This document shows, in pieces, positions 23,687-35,309 of a stretch of DNA of 64,000 nucleotides. This DNA is from Acanthosepion esculentum (taxonomy: Eukaryota > Mollusca > Cephalopoda > Sepiida > Sepiidae): NCBI GenBank assembly GCA_964036315.1, contig OZ038488.1, positions 65,521,909 through 65,585,908 on the forward strand. The letters are read 5' to 3'. The notes beneath the pieces were generated by a model that was not told the DNA's origin, did no database searches, and saw nothing but the letters and a program-made list of their open reading frames with translations. Positions within the stretch are counted from its first letter, which is position 1, and the number at the start of each line of letters is the position of its first letter. The translations under genes were made by a program, and so were the position numbers.

Positions 23687-24660
23687 ATTACTGACTTATT
23701 AATATTTTTTGGCCATCTTATGGAAAATAGTTTTTTTATTCAATCTTTAAAAATTTTTAAATCTTTAAAAAATAAACTCCATTGTTTTTTTGGTTTGTAA
23801 CTAACATAAAAATGTAAATAATTTTCAATTAAGTTTTATTTAAGCAAAAAACTGTAGCGAGCCTTATTTTTTAAAAATTAATTTAAATAGAATACAGTTA
23901 AATTCATAAAACAAATATTCCACATGACTAATGCTGACCATAAGTAATGTCTGTCTCTGCTAATTTTTATTCAACTAGTTTTTTTCTTTTCAAATACAAA
24001 TATAACTTAAATTTTAAAAATATTGGCTTTTCAAAACTAAATTCTCAGTGTATCTTGCTTCTACTCTCTTTCAAAATATTTAGTAATTAATGTTTAAAAG
24101 TAAAATATTATTTACTTAAATAAATCTAAATTCACCACCAAAATAAATAGTAAATAATTATTTTTCAAAGAAGTAGGGGTCACAATAGTTTTTGCTAAAA
24201 AATGATTAAATTAAATATGATTACATATATCTTAATTTAAAATAAATAAATCCTAATGAGCCAGGTACTACCTACCTAGGATTCACCACATGGGATTTAT
24301 ATATATCCTGATTTAATTTTATTAAATTTTTTATTAATAATAATTTGAATAAAGGTTAATGAACTTTTATCTATGTTCGATTTGTTTGAAAACAATATTA
24401 ACAGAGTATTTATGTTAGTATTTAAATTGAAAAATAAAGTGTCTTTTGAATAAAAACATGTGCATGCTCAGCCCCTAAGTAAAATGGCATTGGTAATGTG
24501 GTATTTTCCTAAAGTTAGTTATTTTGTAACAAACCAAAAAAAAGCAATGAAGTTTATTTTTTAAACATTGAATAAAAAATTAGTTTCCATAGGATGGCTG
24601 AAATATATCAATATATTGTCAATAATAAATTATTATTCAGAGATTTTCCAAGTAATGCCA
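22870..24660 (+). other. AT-rich intron sequence with small TG tracts
   Basis: TG tracts at 22875-22904 and about 23655-23688. Otherwise strongly AT-rich with no recognisable element or coding. Confidence 0.5.
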
Positions 24661-24673
24661 GGTATCCCTGCTA

Positions 24674-24760
<87 letters not shown>

Positions 24761-24791
24761 CATATATATATATACATATATATATATATAC

Positions 24792-24842
<51 letters not shown>

Positions 24843-24876
24843 CATATATATATACATATATATATATATATGTATA

Positions 24877-24917
<41 letters not shown>

Positions 24918-24918
24918 C

Positions 24919-24949
<31 letters not shown>

Positions 24950-24967
24950 ATATAATATATATATAAC

Positions 24968-25037
<70 letters not shown>

Positions 25038-25040
25038 AAA
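24674..25040 (+). repeat. Long (TA)n with interspersed CA/GTA steps
   Basis: About 365 bp of TA broken by regular TACATA and TATGTA steps. The Tyr-Ile open frames on both strands are artefacts. Confidence 0.95.
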
Positions 25041-25051
25041 TATTATAAAAG

Positions 25052-25175
25052 TGAACATTGAAGTCAACACTCAGAGGCAACAGGCTAGACGCATTTGTCA
25101 GGCTGTGAGTGTTTGATTGCGTCTAGCATGAAACAGCCTGTTGTCTCTGAGTGTTGACTTCAATGTTCACTTTTA
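25052..25175 (+). repeat. Inverted-repeat element bounded by TA tracts
   Basis: Arms 'aaagtgaacattgaagtcaa' and complement, about 46 bp each with few mismatches, and a core holding GCGTCTAG on both sides. Relatives: 42425-42553 (both arms), and single arms at 9147, 58020 and 63544. Confidence 0.75.
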
Positions 25176-25258
25176 TATTTATATACACTCTATCTCTGAT
25201 ATTGACCACTTTATCCCATAAATATAGCACCCCTTAAAACTATATTTTTTTCATATCA

Positions 25259-25261
<3 letters not shown>

Positions 25262-25305
<44 letters not shown>

Positions 25306-25358
25306 TATATGTATATATTATATGTATATATATATGTATATATATATATATAATATTA

Positions 25359-25426
<68 letters not shown>

Positions 25427-25625
25427 TATAATATATATCTATATATTATATATATATATATAATATTATATATATATATAATATTATTATAAATTAACTG
25501 ATTTAAAATACGTTTTTTTCGCTACACAGTAATAACCATGTTTCAAAAATGGAAGCTAAAACTTCAAATTTAATTATATAATTATAAAAAAAAATATTTT
25601 AAATCAGTTAATTTATAATATTTAT
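25262..25625 (+). repeat. (TA)n array and 'T' repeat fragment with inverted ends
   Basis: TA/TATG array to about 25490, then 25488-25625 with inverted ends 'aaattaactgatttaaaata' and complement enclosing part of the repeat-T sequence. Confidence 0.7.
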
Positions 25626-25743
25626 GCTCTGTAAATTTACATTGAGCACCATTTTGTAAAATAAAAAAAAAATATCAATAAGAACACTGGATTATATATC
25701 TTACTGTTCTTTCTTTTTATTTATATATACATATATATAATAT

Positions 25744-25779
<36 letters not shown>

Positions 25780-26159
25780 TGTAAGCAGTATATAAATGTA
25801 ATGATTGGTGCTGTTACTGTACCATGATCATGATGTCATGGAAATGCCCAGACTGATATTGGTTGTCTTCTGATATCTGGTGAATCATGCTGCTTATGGA
25901 ATGGCGACATGAATTATCAGAGATTGAATGAAGCAAGATTGTGAATGCCAGATAGATAGGCATTCTGGGAAGATGTGATATCCCTTGATCTATAGTGTCA
26001 TATGCACACTGGGAATACCTGATGGATGGCATTATCATTCATACTGGACTGTCAGTGTAGTAGCCAAGTAATGGTCCTCAATGATTATGATTATATTTGG
26101 CTAGAATTGTCTGAAGTAACTTGCATGAGTTCAATTAAGTTGTAAAATTATATCCAATT

Positions 26160-26720
26160 CAAATCTGTAGTGAAATCTTTTGCAATGCATTTCTATAATA
26201 AATTTATTTGCAATAATTGTAATGCATTCTTATAATAAATTCTATTGTAATGCATTTTTATAGTTAATTCAATTATAATGCATCCTTATAGTAAATTCTA
26301 TTGTAATTCATATTTGTACTAAATTCTATTGTAATCCACTTTTGTATGAAATTCAATTGTAATGCATTATTACAGTAAATCTATTGTAATGCATTTTTAT
26401 ATTACATTCAGTTGTCATGTATTTTTTATAGTAAATTTATTCTAATGCATTTTTATAGTCAAATTATAATTATATAAGTATATAATTATGTAGTAAAATG
26501 CACTTGTTTGCTGTTGTAAAATCATTTCCATTGAAATTCTGTAGTGAAAAGATTTTCAGTGCATTCCTATAGTAAATTCATTTGCAATGTATTTTTGTAG
26601 TAAAATCATTTCTAATATATAAATCTATAGTGATATAATCTAATGTTTTCCTGCAAAAAATAATTTACAATGTATCCCTATAGTAAAATTATTTGCAATA
26701 CATACCTGTAATGAACTGTT
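26160..26720 (+). repeat. Degenerate ~28-bp minisatellite, locus 2
   Basis: About 18-20 imperfect units of 'gtaatgcatttttatagtaa' plus 'attcaatt', ending 200 bp before the exon at 26933. Confidence 0.75.
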
Positions 26721-26932
26721 TTCAATACATAATAACTAATTAATTTGTGCATAAGGTTTTTGTATTTGTAATCATTTGAGTGAATGAAAAGTTTTATGCT
26801 TTATAGTGTTTAATAAATTCTATGTATGCTCTCCTGTAAAATGTACGTAGTTTTTGATTTAAACTCTTAAGTACAATCCATAAGCCAAAGAATTTGATTT
26901 TTATGCGTGAAACCTGATTATTTTATTTCTAG

Positions 26933-26977
26933 GTTCGTAATTTTGGATATCAAGGATTTTTCTTGCCCCTTGATGAG
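26933..26977 (+). CDS. P4HA-like pseudoenzyme, exon lacking the HxD iron motif
   Basis: A 45-nt exon (acceptor TTTCTAG, donor GAG|GTAATT), phase 0 both ends, encoding VRNFGYQGFFLPLDE. Aligned without gaps to human VANYGVGGQYEPHFD, the conserved Asn, Gly and Pro are kept, but the iron-binding His412 is Leu and Asp414 is Glu. The final three residues, LDE, stand where HFD is required. This is the first direct sign that the protein cannot hold iron in the normal way. Confidence 0.83.
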
Positions 26978-27460
26978 GTAATTTTTTGTTAATACTTTTT
27001 AGCTATTGTGATCTGTGTAAATGCTATGGATATGCATGTGTACTCCAGCCTTTTGCATTTTAGATATTCAAAGTAGTATGAATTGTCAGACAAAAATGAT
27101 TACTTGAGGAAATAGGACTTCATATCATAACACTAAACAGAATAATTTAGTTTTAGCAAAAGAAAAAAAACCTTGAATTAGAACATAGAAATGTATATAT
27201 ACAAAATACTCTATTTTAAAAAAATATTTAATGATTAAAATAGCAAATACTTATTGAATAAAAATGCAATATTGTTTTTTGCATATTTTCTTTAAGTTTT
27301 TATATTTCATCGATTGATTTGTGAAATTGAACGAAATATAGAGTTTATAAATCTCGACAAAAAATGTTAGCAACAACTTCAACAATACTAAATCCTGTGA
27401 GGATTTCAACATGGATCAGTGTGTTGTAAAAAATTCTAGTCAAACAAATGTCTTATAAGG

Positions 27461-27578
27461 GGGTGCTGAAAAATTCTCAACCCAACCCACTTCCCAAAAT
27501 TTGACCAAATAAACCAACATCAGGTACTTTTTTAATCCCTTTTGGGTTAGGCTGAGAACTTTTCAGCATGCACTCAAT
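27461..27578 (+). mobile_element. Short MITE, copy 2
   Basis: Inverted ends 'gggggtgctgaaaaattctc' and 'ctgagaacttttcagcatgc', about 118 bp, the same family as 16700-16825. Confidence 0.6.
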
Positions 27579-27822
27579 TTTTTTCTGGAAAAACAGGAAA
27601 TCACCCTCAAGTTTCCCAAGTCTTGAAATTATCATAATCTTTAAACTCATAGTAGTTGTGATGTGTCACATGACTCATCAGTGAAGACATTGGTAGTGCT
27701 ATGCTGCTTATTCTATGTCCAACAAAGTGTCATGTCAATTCCTATTAACAAAAAAAAAAAAAAATTGGGGGGGGGGGAACAGAGATGGAATATTTATTTA
27801 CTTCATATGTATTTTTTAAAAA

Positions 27823-28070
27823 TGCTTAAACATCATATTTAGTGGATACACAAATTTGAGTAGACATCTCTGTTTTTTAAATAGTGTAAATCTATGTCTA
27901 CCAGCCTGTGAATTTGAGAATCTTAATAAAGAAAATACACCTTCTGGCTGGGTTAGAATCCGCATCTCCTTTATAGGGGAAACCACCATATAGTCTTGCA
28001 TGCTTTTAGACTGCTCAGCCATGAAAGACTTTATGGCAAAGCGTGGTGCAATTACTCTTCTGAAGGAAAG
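27823..28070 (-). repeat. tRNA-like SINE family 2, copy c
   Basis: Minus strand head 'atggctgagcagtctaaaag', box B-like 'gattctaaccc', and a tail with 'ctggtagacatagatttaca' ending CCACTAAATATGATGTTT. Longer head than the copies at 9.6-10.1 kb. Confidence 0.55.
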
Positions 28071-28084
28071 CACTTTTTTTTTTA

Positions 28085-28995
28085 ATCAGTATCACCCCAT
28101 GCAAGACAGTATGGCCACTAACAAGCAAGTAGTTACAGGGTTTGGAGGAATTAGGAACAGAAACATTAGTAATAAGTAAAAAGAGAAAAGAATAATCAGG
28201 AGGACATTAGATAGCGATTAAGATTGCATGTAAACTTTTGCAGATTAAAGTTGACTTGAAACTATAGGACTGGAAGGGAGTTCCACAGATGAGAGGTGCA
28301 AGAAAAAGCAACTATCGGTATAGAAGTTACGGCAACATCTAGCCAGCTCAACTGTAAATTGATGAGATCTCACTGCTAGTCTAGTATTGCACTTAAATTC
28401 ATACAGTCTAGGTACCATAGGGAAGAGCTCATCTGAACAATTACCATGAAAGTATTTATAAAACAGTCACAGAGAGGCAACCTTATGATGGTGGTCAAGT
28501 GATGAAGTTGAACTGCCAGATCAGGGCCAATAATATTGCTGATTCTTCTTTGGATCTTATCGAAGAGAAAAAGGTAAACAGCAGGGGTACTGGATCATAT
28601 ATGGCAGCAATATTCTAAGCATGGGTGAATGGTAGCCTTATAGCTATGTAGGATAGATTCCGGTGAGAAAAATCATCCTATCCAGCACAGCAAACTGACT
28701 TTCTTAGCAGCAGACCTAGAAATGGATGGAAGGCAGGGATGGGTCTCTCAGATGATCAATGGAGAGATGTTTAGTTTTGGGGGCGTTAGAATTGACAAGC
28801 CATCTTTTTCCCCAGTTAACAATAGTGTTGAGATCGTTTTGGACACCAGCTGCCATTTTGACCTTGTCAGACTGATCAGCCTTACTATTGAGCCAGGAGT
28901 AAATGGCAGTGCTGTCAGCGTAGATCCCAAGTTGAGAGCTGCTGTTACTGGGAAAGTCATTAATGAAGATTAAAAGCAGCATACACCTCTCGTTA
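28085..28995 (-). mobile_element. LINE RT palm to 3' end
   Basis: The 28716-28982 minus frame reads LLIFINDFPSNSSSQLGIYA, then DSTAIYSW, then AAGVQNDLNTIVNWGKRWLV: the LFLLFINDL...SYADDS...DLxxIxxWGxxWLV block of the family, with YADD degraded to YADS. The 3' coding remnant and the 'actcagtaaca'-type tail follow. Confidence 0.73.
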
Positions 28996-29152
28996 AGATC
29001 TTTAAAAGCCCATACCTACTAACTTTTATTTTCATATCTGAAATGTAAAAAGAGTAATTTCTAAGAAATTAATGGATTTTTATTTATAATCCAACATTAT
29101 TTCTTATTACTATAAATATAAATCTCTAAAACAATAAGCCAGACTTTATTTT

Positions 29153-29157
<5 letters not shown>

Positions 29158-29200
<43 letters not shown>
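29158..29200 (+). repeat. (TA)n microsatellite
   Basis: TA tract bordering the palindrome. Confidence 0.95.
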
Positions 29201-29207
<7 letters not shown>

Positions 29208-29450
29208 TTTCATTAAAAACGACTGACAAGGTGCTTTTATTTATTTTTTTATATAATTTCTCGTGCGATCTAATAAAGTTTTTCTTTTCAGAGGATAAAT
29301 TATATAAAAACTGTCCAAATGTTCTTTTTATTTTGGACAGTTTTTATATAATTTATCCTCTGAAAAGAAAAACTTTATTAGATCGCACGAGAAATTATAT
29401 AAAAAAATAAATAAAAGCACCTTGTCAGTCGTTTTTAATGAAATGTGCAT
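29201..29450 (+). repeat. Perfect 119-bp-arm palindrome
   Basis: 29201-29319 and 29332-29450 are exact reverse complements with a 12-nt spacer. Arm landmarks are 'atgcacatttcattaaaaac' and 'ctcgtgcgatctaataaagt'. A transcript would form a 119-bp hairpin. It lies in the pseudoenzyme intron before the exon at 30397. Confidence 0.95.
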
Positions 29451-29475
29451 GAAAGAAGGATTGCTGCCTAAATAC

Positions 29476-29479
<4 letters not shown>

Positions 29480-29527
<48 letters not shown>

Positions 29528-29556
29528 AGATTTAATATGAAGCAAAGCAAGCATAG

Positions 29557-29620
<64 letters not shown>

Positions 29621-29651
29621 CTATGCTTGCTCTGCTTCATATTAAATCTCT
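29480..29651 (+). repeat. Second inverted repeat with (TA)n loop
   Basis: Arms 29526-29558 ('gagatttaatatgaagcaaa', then GCAAGCATAGCAA) and 29619-29651 (complement, one mismatch) enclose a 60-bp TA tract. A further TA tract is at 29480-29522. Confidence 0.9.
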
Positions 29652-30396
29652 TTCTTATTAACTTGACATGTTGGCCAAATGAATTCTAAGTAAGCAAAAC
29701 CCCAAATAAAATAAGTTGTCCTCTGGGCAGGGACTCCCAAAATCACATTTGGCCAGCAAAACAAATCCCCTCAAAAAATTCAAATACAATATAAAAGAAG
29801 CTAATCACAAATGCTGCTACCAAAGAAAAAACATGAAGAAAGATGAGTTTATGAGCCATAACATTTGCTTTTAAGAATGCTACTCATAAACAAGTGAAAC
29901 AGAATTGTGGCTTCAACTAATCCGGCACCAGCCTCTCTCAGTGTATACACAGTGACTTGACAAACGCATCAATTCCAGGCACTACCAACTCTACCCTTCC
30001 TCCAAGTCATTTCCCTTACCTACAAAGAATCATTCCACTTAAATCTGCAAAAAGAAATCATTTTATATTAACTATTCTTGTCTTTTTTTCATTTTTGCCA
30101 TACTGGTGGTACTTATTGTTTCGTTTTTTTTTCTACCATACATATGTTTATAACAATATTAATTGTAATCAAATATAGATTAAAAGCTAATAGAATAAGG
30201 AACAAATTGGAAAATTTTATAAGCTGAACATGTTTCACTTTTATTTAAGCTTCATCAGAAATTTTAAAATAAATTCTTGTTTGTTACTTCTTTTTTTTAG
30301 AGATTTATATCAATTCAAGATTGATCATTTTTTTTTTAGTTACCAGGCTTTTATAGGATTGTATTAAATCTATTTATATATTTTTTTATCTTCTAG
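29652..30396 (+). other. Intron sequence with hammerhead-like core
   Basis: Mostly unclassified. On the minus strand about 30225-30262 reads CTGATGA, a 4-bp hairpin, GAAAC (see findings). Confidence 0.4.
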
Positions 30397-30441
30397 AATC
30401 CCCAAACATATGGTGGTAATATAGGCACATTTCTAGTTGTG
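30397..30441 (+). CDS. P4HA-like pseudoenzyme, exon equivalent to NRIATWLFY strand
   Basis: A 45-nt exon (acceptor TTCTAG, donor GTG|GTGAGT), phase 0 both ends, encoding NPQTYGGNIGTFLVV. It matches the family strand GNRIATWLFY (GNIGTFLVV), having lost the Arg. The paralogue exon at 62437-62517 has 27 codons here against 15, so the loop before the strand is shortened by about 12 residues. Confidence 0.78.
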
Positions 30442-30724
30442 GTGAGTAATTGTTTGGAGACTTTGTGACTTTTAGATTAAAGATCTTTATTTTCAGCTAA
30501 CTAAATTTAGTATAGAAGATAAGGAACATGAATACAGTATAGGTTGCCTTATTGATTAATTGATTGACTGTTTTAATTTATTTGTCTTTTACAGTTTATC
30601 AATCACTTGTATATGATTTAGAGGCAAGGCATATTCTGGATTGAAAGAATAATTCTTTCTTTCTTTTTTGCAAGTGAATATTAAATTAACAATTTTTTTA
30701 AAGATAACAATGATTTTTCTAGAC

Positions 30725-30900
30725 ACATTTTAACCCATAGCTGGGGTGGGTGGGGGTGGAGAAGAGATGGATCATACCTTTTACAAGTGTATTTGTACAT
30801 AACTTAATGTAATTAAACTCTACTGGAATTTGAACTCAGCTCTCTGTGCTGTATAGCCCCACATGTTGGTTTAAGTAAATTTGATTTATTGTTTACTGAA
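30725..30900 (-). repeat. SINE body fragment
   Basis: Reverse complement of the shared SINE body: CATAGCTGGGG, 'gagaagagatggatcatacc', 'ctggaatttgaactcagctc' (box B side). It occupies most of the 530-bp intron between the 30397 and 30972 exons. Confidence 0.55.
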
Positions 30901-30971
30901 AGTTGATATATTATTTTTGATATTATATAACAGAAAAATAAAAAATTAAACACATGCTTTTATCTTCACAG

Positions 30972-31040
30972 TTGAATTCTACAAAGGATGGAGGAGATAT
31001 TGTGTTTCCATTTTCAAATGTAACTGTTACACCGAAAAAG
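30972..31040 (+). CDS. P4HA-like pseudoenzyme, GGxxVFP exon
   Basis: A 69-nt exon (acceptor TTCACAG, donor AAG|GTAAGA), phase 0 both ends, 23 codons: LNSTKDGGDIVFPF, then SNVTVTPKK. The GG-x-x-VFP core is the P4HA signature (GGATVFP), and PKK ends the exon as in human WPKK. The paralogue exon at 59106-59174 is also exactly 23 codons. NST and NVT are possible N-glycosylation sequons. Confidence 0.87.
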
Positions 31041-31479
31041 GTAAGAATTTTATGGCAAAGTTTAACATATGTACCTGCAAAAAAAAAAATGATATGATGT
31101 CAAAATGGTGTTTTTTCTCTTGACACCACAATCACTGTATTCTCCCTCTCCAATTTTCATTGTTTCAAAAAGCTAATAATGTTTCAATAAAACACAACTG
31201 GATTTATAAATTCTCTTTTTTCTTGAAAATTGACAACAAAAAAATTAAACACTTTATTTTATTAAATTGTTTATTTACAAGAATATATTTGCAAGTTTAT
31301 AAAAAAATATGTGAATAATCTCCAATGCAATATTTATTATTTACCATTTTATAAAGAAATAACTATGAAAACAATTTTTTTTGTATGTGAACAAGCAAAT
31401 AAGATAATTTAAATAATCACAGAATTATGGGCAAATCTAATTATAAATTTAGAAAAAATGCATTTTCCAGGCATTGCCT

Positions 31480-31640
31480 TCATTTGTAAGTAAGAGAATG
31501 CTTCCCTACTCACTATAATCTTAACCTGTTCAAGTCCAAGGTTACCTGTTATCGTCCCTTTTACTCTGTAATGCTCTGTATCAAGTAGCTCCTGGGATGA
31601 ACATCATTGTAAATAACAAAATAAAAAACATCAATTCACT
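31480..31640 (+). mobile_element. Short LINE 3' coding scrap
   Basis: 'cttaacctgttcaagtccaa' and GGTTACCTGTTATCG resemble the NLxxFKSKVTCYR end of the 1-1135 LINE. Confidence 0.45.
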
Positions 31641-33239
31641 AAAATAGCTTGCAAGCATCTAGGTTATACTTACTTTTTTTATCAAGAACTGACAACAAAA
31701 ATGTTAAACCCTATTTATTTATTTGACTGTTTATTTACAAGGATAGTGTTTAATAATTTCTTTGTGAAAATTCAAAAAAATAAGAGAATGCATTTATCTA
31801 GTTTCATACGTTTATTAAAATTCTAAAAACTTTGACTATGACTGATAACTAACATTATTATAATTTAATTTAGCACAATCCCAAATTGGTGGGGTGGGGA
31901 TTTGTGCAGGAAGATTATGTTATGTTGTTCTTTTAAGTGGGAAAGATCTCTAAGAGGAGATCCAGGATTTTGCCCAGGATGGCATGTAAATGGAAAAGCT
32001 TATTGATGGCCCAGTTGATTGTCAGTGTTTCTCAGTGGGGCATTTGAGAGACTTTCTATAAGTGAAAGCATTTTTTTTTTTACCTACATTAGAGTTGTAG
32101 CTTTTAGCATAAGAGTTGACAAAAGAGTAAAATTTTAAAATATTAATGAAAGAAATTTACTACAAAAACAATAAATAAAAATTTATAAAGAATAATTCAG
32201 AAAACATTTTATATGAGAGGAAAAAGGTAAATTTTTGCTTTTAAGATTAATTAATAAGCATTATTTTTCTTTCTTTTTATGAACTGAAATATATGGATTA
32301 AATCTGATAAAATAATTAAATAAGGAACAAATAGGAAATCCTTTATAAATTCAATGTGTTGAAGACAACCATAGTTATCTCCCCTATGAACTCCTCTACT
32401 GTAAAAGTAATGGCCGAGCCTCATATATTGACAATGGTTAAATTTTATTGAATAAAGCTTCATTACAAGCTTATTCATCTATTTTTCTTTACAACGTGTT
32501 TTGGTACTTATTCAGCTCATTAGATATTTCCTTTGTAAATAAATTTATTAAATTGTACTTTGCTTGAGAAGGAGAAAGGTCCAGAAACCCTGATCTACCA
32601 ACCTCAAAAACAAGCAAACCAAGATGGATATGGAACAAAGATGTTAATTGGTTAAGATGAATTTAGTTTAGACTAGCACAATGGTTCTCAACCTTTTTTG
32701 CCCAATGCACCTTTTTCAGAATATCATTCCCTGACTTTCCAAGATTGTCCAATTCAAAAAATGCATTCCAAATAATATGCATATATTATTGAAAATCTTC
32801 ATTCTTTTCCATATTAGTACATATACATTTACATGCATTATTTTTATAGCAGATTTATACAAATTTGATAGCAATAGAAAATGTTGTTTTTTAAACTTGA
32901 ATGTATGTACAGTAATTTGTTTTAATTCATAACTAATTAATAAAACTGAGTCATGCTTCAATAAACAAAAAGTTCAATAGAATGCCAGGGTATTGAAATT
33001 CAATAAACACAATTCTGTAAATAAAAAACAAGAAAAAGTAAAGGATTATAAAAATCCACCCCTGGTTGAGAACTCTTGGTCAAGCACAATGCTAAAAGCA
33101 ATAAGACACTTAGTTACTTTTGTAACTTTTGGTCGACTTGGTATTTCAGTGGAAATTTGGATTGACAAGTAGCCCCCAGCCGCATGTATACACACATGTA
33201 TGTAGGATAGTGCAATGCAGTTTGAATTCATAGGCAGGA
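31641..33239 (+). other. AT-rich intron sequence
   Basis: No coding or clear element was recognised. Confidence 0.4.
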
Positions 33240-33480
33240 CCTACAAGGTAGCAGATGGTTTGAATTCAGAATTTAATTCTCCTAGACTGGTTGTCACTCA
33301 AGGCTATAAGACCCAGTCTGTTCTGCTATTTTATACACAGCTGGGAAGAGAAGAGATGGATTCATACCTTTCTCAAGGGTATTAGCATGTAATGAACTGT
33401 ACTGGAATTCAAACTTTCAAGCTTTCCGATTCCTTAATCCAACCTGCTAACCATTATTCTATCATGCTCCTACAAATAAA
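33240..33480 (-). repeat. tRNA-derived SINE copy
   Basis: Minus strand: head 'ggttagcaggttggattaag' with box B-like 'tttgaattccag', then the shared SINE body (TACCCTTGAGAAAGG, CAGCTGTG). Confidence 0.6.
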
Positions 33481-33959
33481 ACACTTATTGAGAAACAATA
33501 TCATTATACTAAAGAATTTTTCCCTGAGAATATCTTCATCATGCTATATGGTAGAAGTGTCTTCACAGGATTATTGTTGATGATAAGTTATCATGAGACA
33601 TGAAACATTCTTTTACACAAGAATAACCACAATGGACACATAAGAAAATGTGCCAAATGAAATTCCTGAATATGTGAATTGGGATTTCTTTCGTAGCAGA
33701 TCTTATTACCTAGATATAAGGAAATGAAACTTTCAATCTTTTTTTCTGAACTACCTAAAATGTGTATACATGCGTTCTATAGTTGTGGGTATGATAATAA
33801 ACTATATCTGGCAGCAAGTACTCTGATTGAGATATTGAAAGAGGGTAATAAGTACCTCTTAATTGCTGTTGTTCCCAGATCCACTCTGACACAGGCTGAT
33901 AGTATCTGTCAGGGTCCAGCTATGGGAAAATAGTGAAACTCAAGCAAAAACAAAACTCT

Positions 33960-34140
33960 ATGAAAGTATAAAAATACCTTTATATAGTAAAAATACCAGT
34001 AATACATTTTTATGTAAAAAAATTACCAACAATACATATTTATAGTAAAATGATCAACAATACATTTTTAAACCAAAATGACCAGTATTACATTTTATAG
34101 TAGAATTATCAACAATACATTTTATCTGGAATTGAAGGCA
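33960..34140 (+). repeat. Degenerate ~28-bp minisatellite, locus 3
   Basis: About six units of 'aataccagtaatacattttt' type, the same AATACATTTTTATAGTAAAAT core as loci 1 and 2. Confidence 0.65.
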
Positions 34141-35135
34141 TACAATTGCGTTCAAAATATATTTAATTGAAGCCATAAAATTGTGTTCAAAATATTTAGA
34201 TTCCTGCATTGAATAACCCATAAAGGTTGATATACCGCTAAACAAAATCAACCAACCAACAAATGTGTGTTCTAATTTAGTTTAAATCTTAGTACTTCAC
34301 TTCATGAAAGGAAAACTAAATATGTTAATCAAGATTACCTCCCTTACATGTTGCTGCCACTGAACTATTATACTAGTTGCCTCCCTTGGAAGGGGTAAGT
34401 AAAAAAACAAAAAAAACGTATTTTTACGCAACAAATGTTCTTTAAGACAAATACTATTAAAAACGACAGATATTTTGTATCGATTAATTGTAACGGTCGA
34501 CTTTTCCAATTTATAAATAATTAATCTTTCTCAGACAAGGAGAAAACTCCGTCAGAAATTCTTCGAAGTTCATTTCAGAAGAAAAGTACAGGAAATATAG
34601 TCCCTGATTTTGACTTCCTTAAAGTCATCATCAGGGTAGGTACGTTTGATGAGTTTAGAGTAAAATTTTGAAATGGTGTAACAACTCTATTTAAAAGAAA
34701 AAAGAACACGTCACACCTCGCTTATGTCATTTATACTCATTAGTTCTACGACTTTAGATCCTAAAATGTGCTCCAGGCGCTTTTATCACATACAGGGTGC
34801 AGCAGAAATACCTTCCACATATATCTCCCACATTAGGTAGATGAAGACACCATTGCCACTAATGTCTTACCATTATATGGGAAGTAGTACTGCTACGTCC
34901 TGTATTTTTAACAGCTTATTTTAAAAAGGGAGTCAAAAGTGTATACAATCGTTTTGACACACTTTTATTGTGAACATGAAGGTTAAAAATTGCCAAAAAT
35001 AGTTTATAATATCAGTAACTTTAGTTACTATGCACTAATTTCTTTTGACAAATATCTTCCTGGTTGTTATCAAAATTTCAGTCTTTATACTCTCCAACTT
35101 TCTTCAGGTATCTTTTGTGTATAGAATTTTGATCT
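34141..35135 (+). other. Unclassified intron sequence
   Basis: A partly palindromic 'cctgattttgacttccttaa' block at 34602-34637; otherwise nothing recognised. Confidence 0.4.
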
Positions 35136-35309
35136 AAATGTGTTACGAATAATCAAGAGTTGTCCCTCCTTGTTTTGTTACTCTCCTCTTTGAGAGAGCT
35201 ATTTCTGTTTATTGGGACTATAAAAGGTCACTATATGCGAACCTTGTATTCTCAGATGAATAAAGCTTTCTTAAAGCCTGCACCTGTGTACTTTTATCAT
35301 TACAAAATG
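35136..35309 (+). mobile_element. Solo LTR with 5-bp target duplication
   Basis: LTR 35141-35304 (164 bp) begins TGTTACGAATAATC and ends TCATTACA. It is flanked by AAATG on both sides (35136-35140, 35305-35309). It contains CTATAAAAGG at 35214-35224 and AATAAA at 35259-35264 in the order expected of U3-R-U5. Together these are strong evidence for a solo LTR; the superfamily is not determined. Confidence 0.8.

Noticed and set aside
24568..25080. Open frames of 130-147 codons on both strands
   Set aside because: They are translated (TA)n (Tyr-Ile repeats), as are those at 9.5, 18.5, 29.5, 40.5 and 45.6 kb; no gene evidence.
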